Of a stretch of 64,000 nucleotides of DNA, positions 1 through 7,538 are shown one piece after another. Origin of the DNA: Bacteroidota bacterium (GTDB taxonomy: Bacteria; Bacteroidota; Bacteroidia; 2-12-FULL-35-15); NCBI GenBank assembly GCA_025963715.1, contig JAOQAG010000024.1, forward strand, positions 65,155 to 129,154, written 5' to 3'. The position numbers and the translations under genes are program-made. The first letter of the stretch is position 1. The number at the start of each line of letters is the position of its first letter. The notes under the pieces are model-generated. The model ran no database searches, was not told the DNA's origin, and saw only the letters and a list, made by a program, of their open reading frames with translations.

Positions 1-1534
1 TCATGGTGCAGGAACCCAGGGAGATCATGGAATGGGTCAATGAAAGATCTTTATTTTCCAGGCGTTTGATGTAACGCATCATTTCCGATTCGGAATGATA
101 GGTATTAAAAACCGGGTGTGTAAGGATGTTAGATGTCCGGTATTGGATATTGGACTGTCCGCTAAAAATTTGTTCCTGTGTAATTTTTGTTGCCGGTTTT
201 GCGGCTACTGTTGCAAAAATTTCGATGATGGCATTCAGGTCGTGCGCATCGGTGGTTTGATCCAGTGCAATACATACGCAGCAATTATCCACGTATCGGA
301 AATTAATGTGTGCGCCAACTGCGAGGTTATGGATCATGCCTTCGGAGATTCCTTTTGGCAGGATTACTTTGATGGTATCGAAATAGGTTTCGCTTTCGAT
401 GGTGTACCCTAATTTTTTTAATTCGGTTGCCAGTGCTACGGCAGATAAATTCACTTGTTCCGCAATTCCTTTGATGCCATCCGGCCCGTGGTATACGGCG
501 TACATGCTGGCCATGATGGCAAGCAATGCCTGTGCTGTACAGATGTTGGAAGTGGCTTTATCGCGGCGGATATGCTGCTCGCGGGTTTGCAATGCCATGC
601 GCAATGCGGGATTGCCATGTGCATCCACGGAAACACCAATGATGCGACCGGGAATGATACGTTTATATTCATCGCGGCAAGCGAAAAATGCTGCGTGAGG
701 CCCGCCATAACCCATCGGCACACCGAAACGCTGTGTATTACCAACAACAACATCGGCACCCCATTCGCCCGGAGGCGTTAATAAAACAAGACTTAACAGA
801 TCTGCAGCTACCGCGATGGCGATGCCGTTTGTTTTTGCATTTTTCACAAAATCCGCATACTCATGCACTTTACCATCGACTGTTGGATATTGCAGGATGG
901 CACCGTAAACAGAAGCATCGAGCGTTGCAGTTTTCCAGTCGCCGATTACCAGCTCGATGCCGATTGGGGTGGAGCGTGTTTTTAACAGATCAATGGTTTG
1001 AGGATAACATTCATTGGAAACAAAAAATTTCACCGCGCCGTTTTTCACTTGTTCGCGGCTGCGGTTGCTGTACAGCATTGCCATTGCTTCGGCAGCAGCG
1101 GTAGCTTCATCCAGCAGGGAGGCATTTGCAATTTCCATCCCGGTAAGGTCCATAACCATGGTTTGGAAATTCAGCAATGCTTCGAGGCGGCCTTGTGCGA
1201 TCTCGGCCTGGTAAGGTGTGTAGGCGGTGTACCAGCCCGGGTTTTCGAGCACATTGCGCTGTACTACGGGCGGAACAATGGTATTGGAATAACCCAAACC
1301 AATATAGGTTTTAAATACTTTGTTTTTTGCAGCGAGTGTACGCAGGTGTTTATGGTACTCGTATTCGGTCATTCCTTTCTCAAGTTTTAATGGTGCTTTC
1401 AGGCGAATTGCCGAAGGAATGGTTTGGTTGATCAGTTCATCCACAGATGCTGCTTTTATTTTTGCAAGCATTGTTGTTACATCGTTTGCACGCGGACCGT
1501 TATGACGGTTTACAAATTTATCGGTAGTAATCAT
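1..1534 (-). CDS. gcvP: Glycine dehydrogenase (decarboxylating), P-protein, 3' end missing
   Basis: P-protein of the glycine cleavage system, which decarboxylates glycine with PLP and passes the aminomethyl group to the H-protein lipoyl arm. 511 codons are present from an ATG at 1534; the frame runs off the left edge, so the C-terminal half with the PLP lysine is outside the window. Visible family signatures are the N-terminal MITTDKFVNRHNGP, the IGLGYSNTIVPPVVQRN stretch, NPGWYTAYTPYQAEIAQGR and, at the cut end, LTHPVFNTYHSE followed by SLGSCTM. Residues about 458-470 (SNIQYRTSNI) are encoded by a dispersed repeat that also occurs in tsaB, lying in the variable linker just before LTHPVF. Identity is secure; completeness cannot be judged. 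Confidence 0.95.
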   Translation of the reverse strand, partial: MITTDKFVNRHNGPRANDVTTMLAKIKAASVDELINQTIPSAIRLKAPLKLEKGMTEYEYHKHLRTLAAKNKVFKTYIGLGYSNTIVPPVVQRNVLENPGWYTAYTPYQAEIAQGRLEALLNFQTMVMDLTGMEIANASLLDEATAAAEAMAMLYSNRSREQVKNGAVKFFVSNECYPQTIDLLKTRSTPIGIELVIGDWKTATLDASVYGAILQYPTVDGKVHEYADFVKNAKTNGIAIAVAADLLSLVLLTPPGEWGADVVVGNTQRFGVPMGYGGPHAAFFACRDEYKRIIPGRIIGVSVDAHGNPALRMALQTREQHIRRDKATSNICTAQALLAIMASMYAVYHGPDGIKGIAEQVNLSAVALATELKKLGYTIESETYFDTIKVILPKGISEGMIHNLAVGAHINFRYVDNCCVCIALDQTTDAHDLNAIIEIFATVAAKPATKITQEQIFSGQSNIQYRTSNILTHPVFNTYHSESEMMRYIKRLENKDLSLTHSMISLGSCTM

Positions 1535-1553
1535 GTTATTTTTTTTAGGAATG

Positions 1554-1561
1554 CAAATATA
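1554..1561 (-). promoter_or_regulatory. Candidate -7 promoter element of gcvP
   Basis: Read on the minus strand this is TATATTTG, a match to the Bacteroidota TAnnTTTG -7 element, about 20 bases before the gcvP ATG. No clean TTTG is seen at the usual distance upstream, so only half of the promoter is supported. Confidence 0.35.
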
Positions 1562-1685
1562 ATGATTATTCCGCTAAAAATTATCAACAAAAAAGAGCTT
1601 CTTCCACCCTGCTCCCAATACGAAAAACAGGCCTGTGAAATTTGCCGGAAAACCGATTTTAAAGCACCGAATGTCGGGGAATGGT

Positions 1686-1693
1686 TATATTTG
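1686..1693 (+). promoter_or_regulatory. Candidate -7 promoter element
   Basis: TATATTTG on the plus strand, 22 bases before the ATG of the secreted protein at 1716. Matches TAnnTTTG; no convincing -33 element. If real, the 5' leader is very short. Confidence 0.3.
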
Positions 1694-1715
1694 AGAAATT
1701 TTACGATCCCGGCAT

Positions 1716-2354
1716 ATGCGCAACTCTGTATTTCTATTTTTTTGTTCGATCTTCCTTTTGATTGCCAACAGTGCTTTTTCACAGGCAACGATAAATAAGG
1801 ATACCGTAATTTTGCTGAACGGCGATGAGGTGATCTGCTCTGTGATTGATACTACAGATGGTGTAACCAGCATTAAGAATCCGAAAAATCCAAGAAAAAA
1901 TATCATTATTGAAAACGACCGCATTTTTTCCATAAAAAATGAAAAGGGCGAAAGTATTATGTATGTGTATGATACGGTGATCGGGAATGAGTTTACAGTG
2001 GATGAGATGCGTTATTTTATTTACGGTGAAAAGGATGCGGATAAAAATTTTAAAGCAAACGGATGTTTGGCGCTGGGCGCTGCAGTGGGGATTTTATCAG
2101 GATTATCGGGAAGTTTTTTATGCCCGATCCCGCCTTTTGCTTTTACGGTTCTATCGGGGTTACCGAAAATAAAGATCAAACACGAAACGGTAACCAACCT
2201 GGACTGGCTGACACATGAACCTTACCTGATGGGATATGAACGTGTGGCCCGAAAAAAACGAAAAATAAAATCGCTGATCGGTGGTGGCGCGGGACTTCTT
2301 ATTGGCCTGGGGACGTTTGGAGTGCTGCAATCGTCGGGGAATGCGACGTGGTAG
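1716..2354 (+). CDS. Secreted or envelope protein of unknown function
   Basis: 212 residues. Residues 1-22 form a signal peptide ending in AFSQA, typical of Bacteroidota secreted proteins. The middle part is polar and beta-rich in appearance (KDTVILLNGDEVICSVIDTT, then repeated short strands), resembling periplasmic proteins that begin with 'D-x-I-x-L-x-x-G'. Two glycine-rich hydrophobic stretches follow at about 115-145 and 186-206 (IGGGAGLLIGLGTFGVL), compatible with membrane insertion. I do not recognise a named family. It stands alone, divergent from gcvP, with its own promoter-like TATATTTG. The stop is followed within a few bases by a heptamer repeat. Confidence 0.75.
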   Translation: MRNSVFLFFCSIFLLIANSAFSQATINKDTVILLNGDEVICSVIDTTDGVTSIKNPKNPRKNIIIENDRIFSIKNEKGESIMYVYDTVIGNEFTVDEMRYFIYGEKDADKNFKANGCLALGAAVGILSGLSGSFLCPIPPFAFTVLSGLPKIKIKHETVTNLDWLTHEPYLMGYERVARKKRKIKSLIGGGAGLLIGLGTFGVLQSSGNATW

Positions 2355-2400
2355 GAAGTTTAAAGTTTAAAGTTTGCTGTACGCGGATGCTGTGTTTAAT
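2355..2400. repeat. Heptamer repeat with GCTGTGCGCAGATGCTG-type tail
   Basis: Tandem AAAGTTY heptamers followed by a tail resembling TGCTGTACGCGGATGCTG. One copy of a family seen at 3434, 28207, 33617, 34321, 47646, 49129, 49405, 54325 and 58118. It begins right after the preceding stop codon. Confidence 0.7.
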
Positions 2401-2423
2401 CCGGAGCGCAATTCCCTACTGCC

Positions 2424-2452
2424 TGTCATCCCGGGCTCCGACCCGGGACCTG
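2424..2452. repeat. REP-like palindrome (GTCATCCCGGG type)
   Basis: GTCATCCCGGGCTCCGACCC followed by GGGA forms a short GC-rich hairpin. Relatives occur at 29581, 34239, 34347 and 58958-59039. Confidence 0.65.
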
Positions 2453-2550
2453 TTAATTAAAAAGCAGTTTCAAGATTTCTATTCGTATACCATCTCTCTT
2501 TTAAACTGCATTTGAGCCACCTGAAAGCCATAGTCGGAGAACTACCGGGA

Positions 2551-2656
2551 CACAGATTTTTCCAATCAAATTTTATTTCGCAGATTATTAAATCGCAAAG
2601 CGATTTTCAGAATTCGTGTAATTCCCTTTTTAATTTTTTAATCTGTGAATCTGTGG
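2551..2656. repeat. CACAGATT...AATCTGTGG dispersed palindromic element
   Basis: Opens with CACAGATTTTT, has the central palindrome AATCGCAAAGCGATTTT and closes with AATCTGTGAATCTGTGG. Related copies are at about 39629-39746 and 59097-59182, all in intergenic DNA. Non-coding. Confidence 0.65.
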
Positions 2657-2714
2657 CGGAAATACATTGGTGTAATGGCGGGGGTAGAACACTGTATGTG
2701 CGAATTCCAGCTGC

Positions 2715-2879
2715 ATTTTGAGCCGAAGTACTAACCGTTGATCTACCCCTGCCAGGGACAAAAAAGCCCTTGCAGGGGATACACAAAGAAGTATACATTC
2801 AAAAAAATTTACATTTTGAGCCGAAGTACCAACCGCTGATCTACCCCTGCCAGGGACAAAAAGCCCTTGCAGGGGATGC
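2715..2879. repeat. Two tandem copies of a CCCCTGCCAGGG hairpin unit
   Basis: Two about 68-base copies (2715-2782 and 2812-2879), each with GAGCCGAAGTAC, then CTACCCCTGCCAGGGAC and GCCCTTGCAGGGGAT, which fold into a GC-rich hairpin. The same unit (GGCTGAAGTACT, CTACCCCTGTCAGGG) occurs at 39760-39817, again next to a CACAGATT element. Confidence 0.7.
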
Positions 2880-2891
2880 AACGCAAAAAAT

Positions 2892-3197
2892 TTAATTTTT
2901 AACGATCCACCTTTTGATCAGATACGAATATAGCAATTGAGTGAGTAAAAGCAGTACCGGGCCTATTACCAATGTTATCAGCCATGGCAGCCACATGGTG
3001 ATCCAGACAAAATCATTTTCAAAAAAACCAGGGAACAGATCAGAAGAGATAAATAACGATAGGGGAATCCATACGGCAATACAAACAACGTATACAAACA
3101 TTCCACTGCTGGTAAAATAACGTTTGGAGATCCCGGTTTTATCTAACAGGATATTCAGTATTAATTGTAGCAACAGGACAATTAGTATTATTCTCAT
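2892..3197 (-). CDS. Small integral membrane protein of unknown function
   Basis: 101 residues with three hydrophobic stretches (about 1-14, 30-50 and 65-95) and a basic C-terminus, so probably an inner-membrane protein. The ATG overlaps the hemL stop in an ATGA (3194-3197), which suggests translational coupling and the same transcript as hemL. No named family is recognised and the sequence gives no functional clue. The gene is followed directly by the tandem hairpin repeats at 2715-2879. Confidence 0.65.
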   Translation of the reverse strand: MRIILIVLLLQLILNILLDKTGISKRYFTSSGMFVYVVCIAVWIPLSLFISSDLFPGFFENDFVWITMWLPWLITLVIGPVLLLLTQLLYSYLIKRWIVKN

Positions 3198-4495
3198 TTC
3201 ATGGCTATTTTCAGCGCTTCCGCGAATGCTTTTGCGGTTTGCAGCAAATCATTTTCGGTATGTGCTTCGCAAATAAATCCAACTTCGTATCCGGATGGGC
3301 CAAGGTAAATGCCGCGCTCCAGTAATTCTTTGTGCAGCGTGCGGAAATATTTCATGGAATCCGCATCAATCTCTTCAGCTGTCCGGATCACTTCCTTATC
3401 GGTAAAGGCGATCCAGAAGATAGAACCAACAGAAAAAAGTTTAAAGGTTGAAAGTTCAAAGTTCAAAGTTGCTATACGTGAAAAAATAGCATCAATTAAA
3501 AATTTGGTTTTGCGCTCCAGCTCTTCATAAAAACCGGGCTTTAAACATTCCGTTAATTGTGCAATGCCTGCTGCCATAGCAACGGGATTTCCGCTTAACG
3601 TTCCTGCCTGGTACACATTTCCTTCGGGAGAGATGTTGCTCATGATCTCCGCGGAAGCGCCGTACATACCCACCGGCAGACCGCCTCCAATAATTTTCCC
3701 GTACGTAATAATGTCGGGATGAATGTTGTAATACCCCGCAGCACCTTCAAATCCGATGCGAAAACCATTGATCACTTCATCAAAGAGCAGCAAGGTTTTA
3801 TTGGCTGTGCAGATCTCACGCAGAAATTGCAAATATTCTTTGCGTTGCAGCAACAAACCGTTGTTAGCGGGAATCGGCTCGATGATCACACAGGCGATCT
3901 GGTCTTTAAATTCGGCAAATGCTTGTTTTACCGCAGCTTCATTGTCGAGTGAAACCACAATGGTTTCGTTCACAAAACTTTCGGGCACACCGGCAGAAGA
4001 CGTATTGCCGAATGTTACCAGTCCTGATCCGGCTTTTACCAGCAAGGAATCGCTGTGGCCGTGATAACAGCCTTCAAATTTCAGGATCTTATTTCGTTTT
4101 GTATAACCGCGTGCAAGGCGGATGGCGCTCATCACGGCTTCTGTACCGGAGCTTGTAAAACGGATCTTTTCGATGTATTTATTATTTGACAGGATGAGCT
4201 CAGCCAAATCGTTTTCCAATGCAGTAGGTGCACCAAAAGAGCTGCCGTTCTCTACTGTTTTTTTGATCGCATCCACTACTTTATCATTGGCATGACCAAG
4301 GATCAATGGTCCCCAGGATCCGCAATAATCTATGAATTCATTTCCATCCGCATCCCAAATGTGCGCACCTTTTCCTTTTTGGATAAACAAAGGCGTTCCG
4401 CCTACAGAGCGAAATGCACGCACAGGACTATTGACACCACCGGGAAAATATTTTTTTGCTTTCTCAAATAAAGCTTCTGATTTTTCTCTCTTCAT
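3194..4495 (-). CDS. hemL: Glutamate-1-semialdehyde 2,1-aminomutase
   Basis: PLP enzyme converting glutamate-1-semialdehyde to 5-aminolevulinate in the C5 route to tetrapyrroles. 433 residues, usual length for the family. Signatures: N-terminal FPGGVNSPVRAF, GSWGPLILGHA, FTSSGTEAVMSAIRLARGYT, the YHGHSDSLL box, and ITYGKIIGGGLPVG containing the PLP lysine at about K267. Residues about 342-354 (TLNFELSTFKLFS) are encoded by the AAAGTTY heptamer repeat, which replaces or extends a variable segment just before the conserved VGSIFWIAFTD strand. The frame is intact, so the protein is probably functional, but this segment should be unlike relatives. A small membrane-protein gene overlaps its stop. 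Confidence 0.95.
   Translation of the reverse strand: MKREKSEALFEKAKKYFPGGVNSPVRAFRSVGGTPLFIQKGKGAHIWDADGNEFIDYCGSWGPLILGHANDKVVDAIKKTVENGSSFGAPTALENDLAELILSNNKYIEKIRFTSSGTEAVMSAIRLARGYTKRNKILKFEGCYHGHSDSLLVKAGSGLVTFGNTSSAGVPESFVNETIVVSLDNEAAVKQAFAEFKDQIACVIIEPIPANNGLLLQRKEYLQFLREICTANKTLLLFDEVINGFRIGFEGAAGYYNIHPDIITYGKIIGGGLPVGMYGASAEIMSNISPEGNVYQAGTLSGNPVAMAAGIAQLTECLKPGFYEELERKTKFLIDAIFSRIATLNFELSTFKLFSVGSIFWIAFTDKEVIRTAEEIDADSMKYFRTLHKELLERGIYLGPSGYEVGFICEAHTENDLLQTAKAFAEALKIAMK
3434..3470. repeat. Heptamer repeat inside the hemL coding region
   Basis: Tandem AAAGTTY-type units (seen on the plus strand) lie in the coding sequence of hemL and are translated in frame. Same family as the intergenic copies listed elsewhere. 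Confidence 0.7.
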
Positions 4496-4514
4496 TACTC
4501 AAATTTATTTACTG

Positions 4515-4530
4515 CAAATATATATCTTTG
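4515..4530. promoter_or_regulatory. Back-to-back candidate -7 elements for hemL and kynU
   Basis: On the minus strand 4522-4515 reads TATATTTG, about 20 bases before the hemL ATG. On the plus strand 4523-4530 reads TATCTTTG, about 114 bases before the kynU ATG. Both match TAnnTTTG. No clear -33 partners are visible, so the assignment is tentative. Confidence 0.35.
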
Positions 4531-4553
4531 AAGGCAATAATTTTTCTTTTTCA

Positions 4554-4627
4554 CCACTAAGGCACTAAGCAAGAAGAAGAAACACAAAGAAGAATATCCT
4601 ACAACTTTGGCCTTATTGCCTTAGTGG
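4554..4627. repeat. CCACTAAGGCA palindromic element in the kynU leader
   Basis: CCACTAAGGCACTAAG at the left and GCCTTATTGCCTTAGTGG at the right form an imperfect inverted repeat of about 74 bases, ending 16 bases before the kynU ATG. If kynU is transcribed from 4523-4530 it would lie in its 5' untranslated region. Confidence 0.6.
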
Positions 4628-4643
4628 TAAAAAAATACAGCAT

Positions 4644-5912
4644 ATGAACTACACCAACACACTTGAATTTGCACAGCAACAGGACACTCTTGATCCTCTA
4701 AAAAATTTCCGCAGCAAATTTTATTTCCCCATGATGCATGGCCGCGAAACGATCTATTTTACCGGTAATTCATTGGGATTACAGCCAAAAACCACACAGG
4801 ATTATGTATTGAATGAACTGGAAGACTGGGCCACATTTGGCGTAGAAGGACATTTTCATGCACGTAAGCCATGGCTGTCGTATCACGAACAGTTTGCAGA
4901 ACCACTTTCAAAAATTGTAGGTGCAAAACCCGAAGAAGTAGTGGTAATGAACCAACTAACGGTAAACCTGCATTTATTGCTGGTAAGTTTTTACCGCCCG
5001 ACAAAAACACGCTATAAAATTTTATGCGAAGCAAAAGCATTTCCATCCGATCAGTATGCGCTGGAATCGCAGGTAAAATTTCATGGGCTGGAACCTGCGG
5101 ATGCTATTATAGAAGTGGAGCCGCGTGAAGGTGAAGTATGCATCCGTCCTGAAGATATTTTAGCTGCGATCGAAGAAAATAAAGATTCGATTGCCGTGAT
5201 CATGATCGGTGGTGTGAATTATTACAACGGGCAGGTATTTGATATGAAAGCGATCACGGAAGCGGGACATAAAGCTGGCGCTATTGTTGGCTTTGACCTG
5301 GCACATGCTGCCGGAAATTTAAAGCTGGAGCTGCACAACTGGAATGCAGATTTTGCCTGCTGGTGCAGTTACAAATACTTAAACTCAGGTCCGGGTGGTG
5401 TTTCCGGCGTTTATATAAATGAGCGGCATTTGAACAAGCCCGAGATCATCCGGTTTGCGGGATGGTGGGGACACGATAAAACCACGCGTTTTAAAATGGA
5501 GAAAGGGTTTGTTCCGATGCCAACTGCGGAAGCATGGCAAATGAGCAATGCGCCTGTATTGTCAATGGCGGCGCACAAAGCAGCGCTTGATATTTTTACC
5601 GAAGCAGGCATGGATGCATTGGTAATGAAAACAGAAAAATTAACCGGCTACCTCGAATTTGTGATCGATGAGATCAATAAAACACTGGAGGAAAAACTGG
5701 AAATTATTACACCGCGTGATAAAAAACAAAGAGGTTGCCAGCTCTCAATTGTAGCACATGGCAAAGGGAAAGACCTGTTCAATAAATTAACGCAGGCTGG
5801 TGTGATCTCGGATTGGCGGGAACCGAATGTGATCCGCTGCGCACCGGTGCCATTGTACAATTCATTTGAAGATGTGTTCCGTTTTGGCGAGATCTTGAAA
5901 GCAGCGTTGTAA
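4644..5912 (+). CDS. kynU: Kynureninase
   Basis: PLP-dependent hydrolase that cleaves 3-hydroxykynurenine to 3-hydroxyanthranilate and alanine (or kynurenine to anthranilate). 422 residues, normal length. Family signatures: IYFTGNSLGLQPK near residue 32, the WLSYHEQFAEPLSKIVGA region, VVMNQLTVNLHLLL, FDLAHAAGNLKLELH and WCSYKYLNSGPGG with the PLP lysine at about K244, followed by GWWGHD. The other recognisable pathway genes here are kmo at 8719 and kynA at 34512; they are not in one operon. A palindromic repeat lies just before the start codon. The next gene follows after 18 bases and may be cotranscribed. Confidence 0.96.
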   Translation: MNYTNTLEFAQQQDTLDPLKNFRSKFYFPMMHGRETIYFTGNSLGLQPKTTQDYVLNELEDWATFGVEGHFHARKPWLSYHEQFAEPLSKIVGAKPEEVVVMNQLTVNLHLLLVSFYRPTKTRYKILCEAKAFPSDQYALESQVKFHGLEPADAIIEVEPREGEVCIRPEDILAAIEENKDSIAVIMIGGVNYYNGQVFDMKAITEAGHKAGAIVGFDLAHAAGNLKLELHNWNADFACWCSYKYLNSGPGGVSGVYINERHLNKPEIIRFAGWWGHDKTTRFKMEKGFVPMPTAEAWQMSNAPVLSMAAHKAALDIFTEAGMDALVMKTEKLTGYLEFVIDEINKTLEEKLEIITPRDKKQRGCQLSIVAHGKGKDLFNKLTQAGVISDWREPNVIRCAPVPLYNSFEDVFRFGEILKAAL

Positions 5913-5930
5913 ATTGTAACGTTCACAAAA

Positions 5931-6437
5931 ATGCCAACAAAAAAATTCAAAGTTGTTCTTCAGAAAATGGGTGCCTGGACCATTGTGATCACGCCCATTG
6001 ATGTAAAAAAAGTATTTGGCAAAGCCGGGAGCGTTCGTGTAAAAGGTACGATCGACGGATTTCCATTTGACAATACTTCCCTGATGCCAATGGGAACCGG
6101 CGAACATTGTATGCCGGTTAAAACAATTGTCCGCAAACAGATCCGGAAGGAAGCAGGCGACACCGTTGAAATTATACTGGAAGAAGATTTTGCAGGCGTA
6201 ACTGTTCCACCCGAATTAAAAGAAGCATTTAAAGCCAGCCCGGAAGCAAAAAAATTGTTCGAAGCTTCTTCGCCTTCCATGCAACGGAATTATACAAATT
6301 ATATCAATGATTCAAAAAGGCAGGAAACGCGGGACAAACGCGCAGTGGATTGTGTATTAAAACTGGAAAAAGATTTTTTTGAAAAAGGATTACCTCTTAA
6401 ACGAAAACCGAAAGATGGCAGCAAAAGTAAAACATAA
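5931..6437 (+). CDS. DUF1905 / YdeI-like protein
   Basis: 168 residues. The N-terminal about 90 residues match the DUF1905 barrel (KVVLQKMGAWTIVITP, VRVKGTIDGFPF, KTIVRKQIRKEAGD), and the C-terminus has the YdeI/OmpD-associated helical motif (SPSMQRNYTNYINDSKRQETRDKRA). Such proteins are small and cytoplasmic; some relatives are linked to protection from bacteriocins or membrane stress, but the biochemical role is unknown. Follows kynU closely and overlaps the next gene by 23 bases; both share the same kind of C-terminal domain. Confidence 0.85.
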   Translation: MPTKKFKVVLQKMGAWTIVITPIDVKKVFGKAGSVRVKGTIDGFPFDNTSLMPMGTGEHCMPVKTIVRKQIRKEAGDTVEIILEEDFAGVTVPPELKEAFKASPEAKKLFEASSPSMQRNYTNYINDSKRQETRDKRAVDCVLKLEKDFFEKGLPLKRKPKDGSKSKT

Positions 6438-7029
6438 TCCGGATGCGAAACAGCTGATCGATGAAGGCATTGCAAGTACAGAACCTTTTGCGCAAGCCAT
6501 TTGTAAAAAATTGCGCGCGATCATTTTAAAAGCAGAACCCGCATTTATTGAAGACTGGAAATGGGGCCCCAATTATTACAAAAATGGAATGGTTTGCGGT
6601 TTCTGGTATTTCAAAAAACACGTGTCGCTGGTATTTTACCAGGGCGCTTTGTTAAAAGATAAGAAAAAAGTATTGTTAAAAAATCCGGAAACGCTGCACA
6701 ACCGGCATCTAAAATTTACGGATGTAAACCAGGTGGATGAAAAGCTACTGATCGAATACATTACAGAAGCGGTAATGAACAACGAAAAGGGTTTAAAGCT
6801 GACCGAAGCAAAAGACAAAACAGTGAGCATTCCGGCAGATTTTAAAAAACTGCTTTCAAAAAATAAGCTCCTTCCTTACTTCGAAAAACTGGCATATTCG
6901 CATAAAAAAGAATATGTGCAATGGATTGAATCTGCAAAAAAAGAAGAAACACGGGTAAAAAGAATGGATGCTGCCATCGATAAATTGCATGCAAAAGAAG
7001 GTTTGCTTGATAAATACAAAAAGAACTGA
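6415..7029 (+). CDS. DUF1801 / YdeI-like protein
   Basis: 204 residues from the ATG at 6415 (MAAKVKHNPDAKQL); an ATG 36 bases upstream at 6379 is in frame, but the shorter form starts like other members. The N-terminal DUF1801 domain has the FIEDWKWGPNYYKNG and GFWYFKKHVSLVFYQGA signatures. The C-terminus carries the YdeI motif (AYSHKKEYVQWIESAKKEET, then RVKRMDAAIDKL). Overlaps the preceding DUF1905/YdeI gene by 23 bases, suggesting coupled expression of two proteins with a shared C-terminal module and different N-terminal domains. Function unknown. Confidence 0.85.
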   Translation: MAAKVKHNPDAKQLIDEGIASTEPFAQAICKKLRAIILKAEPAFIEDWKWGPNYYKNGMVCGFWYFKKHVSLVFYQGALLKDKKKVLLKNPETLHNRHLKFTDVNQVDEKLLIEYITEAVMNNEKGLKLTEAKDKTVSIPADFKKLLSKNKLLPYFEKLAYSHKKEYVQWIESAKKEETRVKRMDAAIDKLHAKEGLLDKYKKN

Positions 7030-7041
7030 TATATTTAGAAC

Positions 7042-7536
7042 ATGAAACGTAAATACTCCCTACTTACGCTATTTTCATTGATTACCTTTTTTGCAAAATC
7101 ACAATCGGTGAACCCGGATGTAATTGCAACTGCCGGTGATTTTTATGCCAATAGCAGCGGTCAGCTCCAATGGACATTGGGCGAAGTGATGACCGAAACC
7201 TACCAGAATTCCAGTAATATGTTGACGCAGGGTTTTCACCAGCCCTTTAATTCCACTACCGGAATTGCAAACATATACAGCAACAATTTAATTAGTGTGT
7301 ATCCCAATCCGGCAACGGAATTTGTTTCCATTAATTTTAATACACTGAACGGGAAATACATGGTATCATTGACCGACGTGACCGGCAAACTATTATCATC
7401 CGAAGAAGTGGATGCTACTAATTTCAGCACTTACCAGTTAACTGTAAAAAATTATTCCAACGGAATGTACTTCATTACCATTACCAATTCCGCTACTCAT
7501 TACAATCAATCAACACGCATTATAAAAGCAAACTAA
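7042..7536 (+). CDS. Secreted protein with type IX secretion (type A) C-terminal domain
   Basis: 164 residues. Signal peptide 1-20 (ending AKSQS) for Sec export, a short N-terminal part (IATAGDFYANSSGQLQWTLG, typical of small Bacteroidota T9SS cargo), then from about residue 85 a T9SS type A sorting domain: ISVYPNPATEFVSINF, VSLTDVTGKLLSS, and the C-terminal strand NGMYFITITN. Such proteins are moved across the outer membrane by the T9SS and released or anchored. There is little besides the sorting domain, so a specific role cannot be proposed. Starts 12 bases after the preceding gene and ends 2 bases before the next, so it is likely in one transcript with the collagen-like protein. Confidence 0.85.
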   Translation: MKRKYSLLTLFSLITFFAKSQSVNPDVIATAGDFYANSSGQLQWTLGEVMTETYQNSSNMLTQGFHQPFNSTTGIANIYSNNLISVYPNPATEFVSINFNTLNGKYMVSLTDVTGKLLSSEEVDATNFSTYQLTVKNYSNGMYFITITNSATHYNQSTRIIKAN

Positions 7537-7538
7537 CC

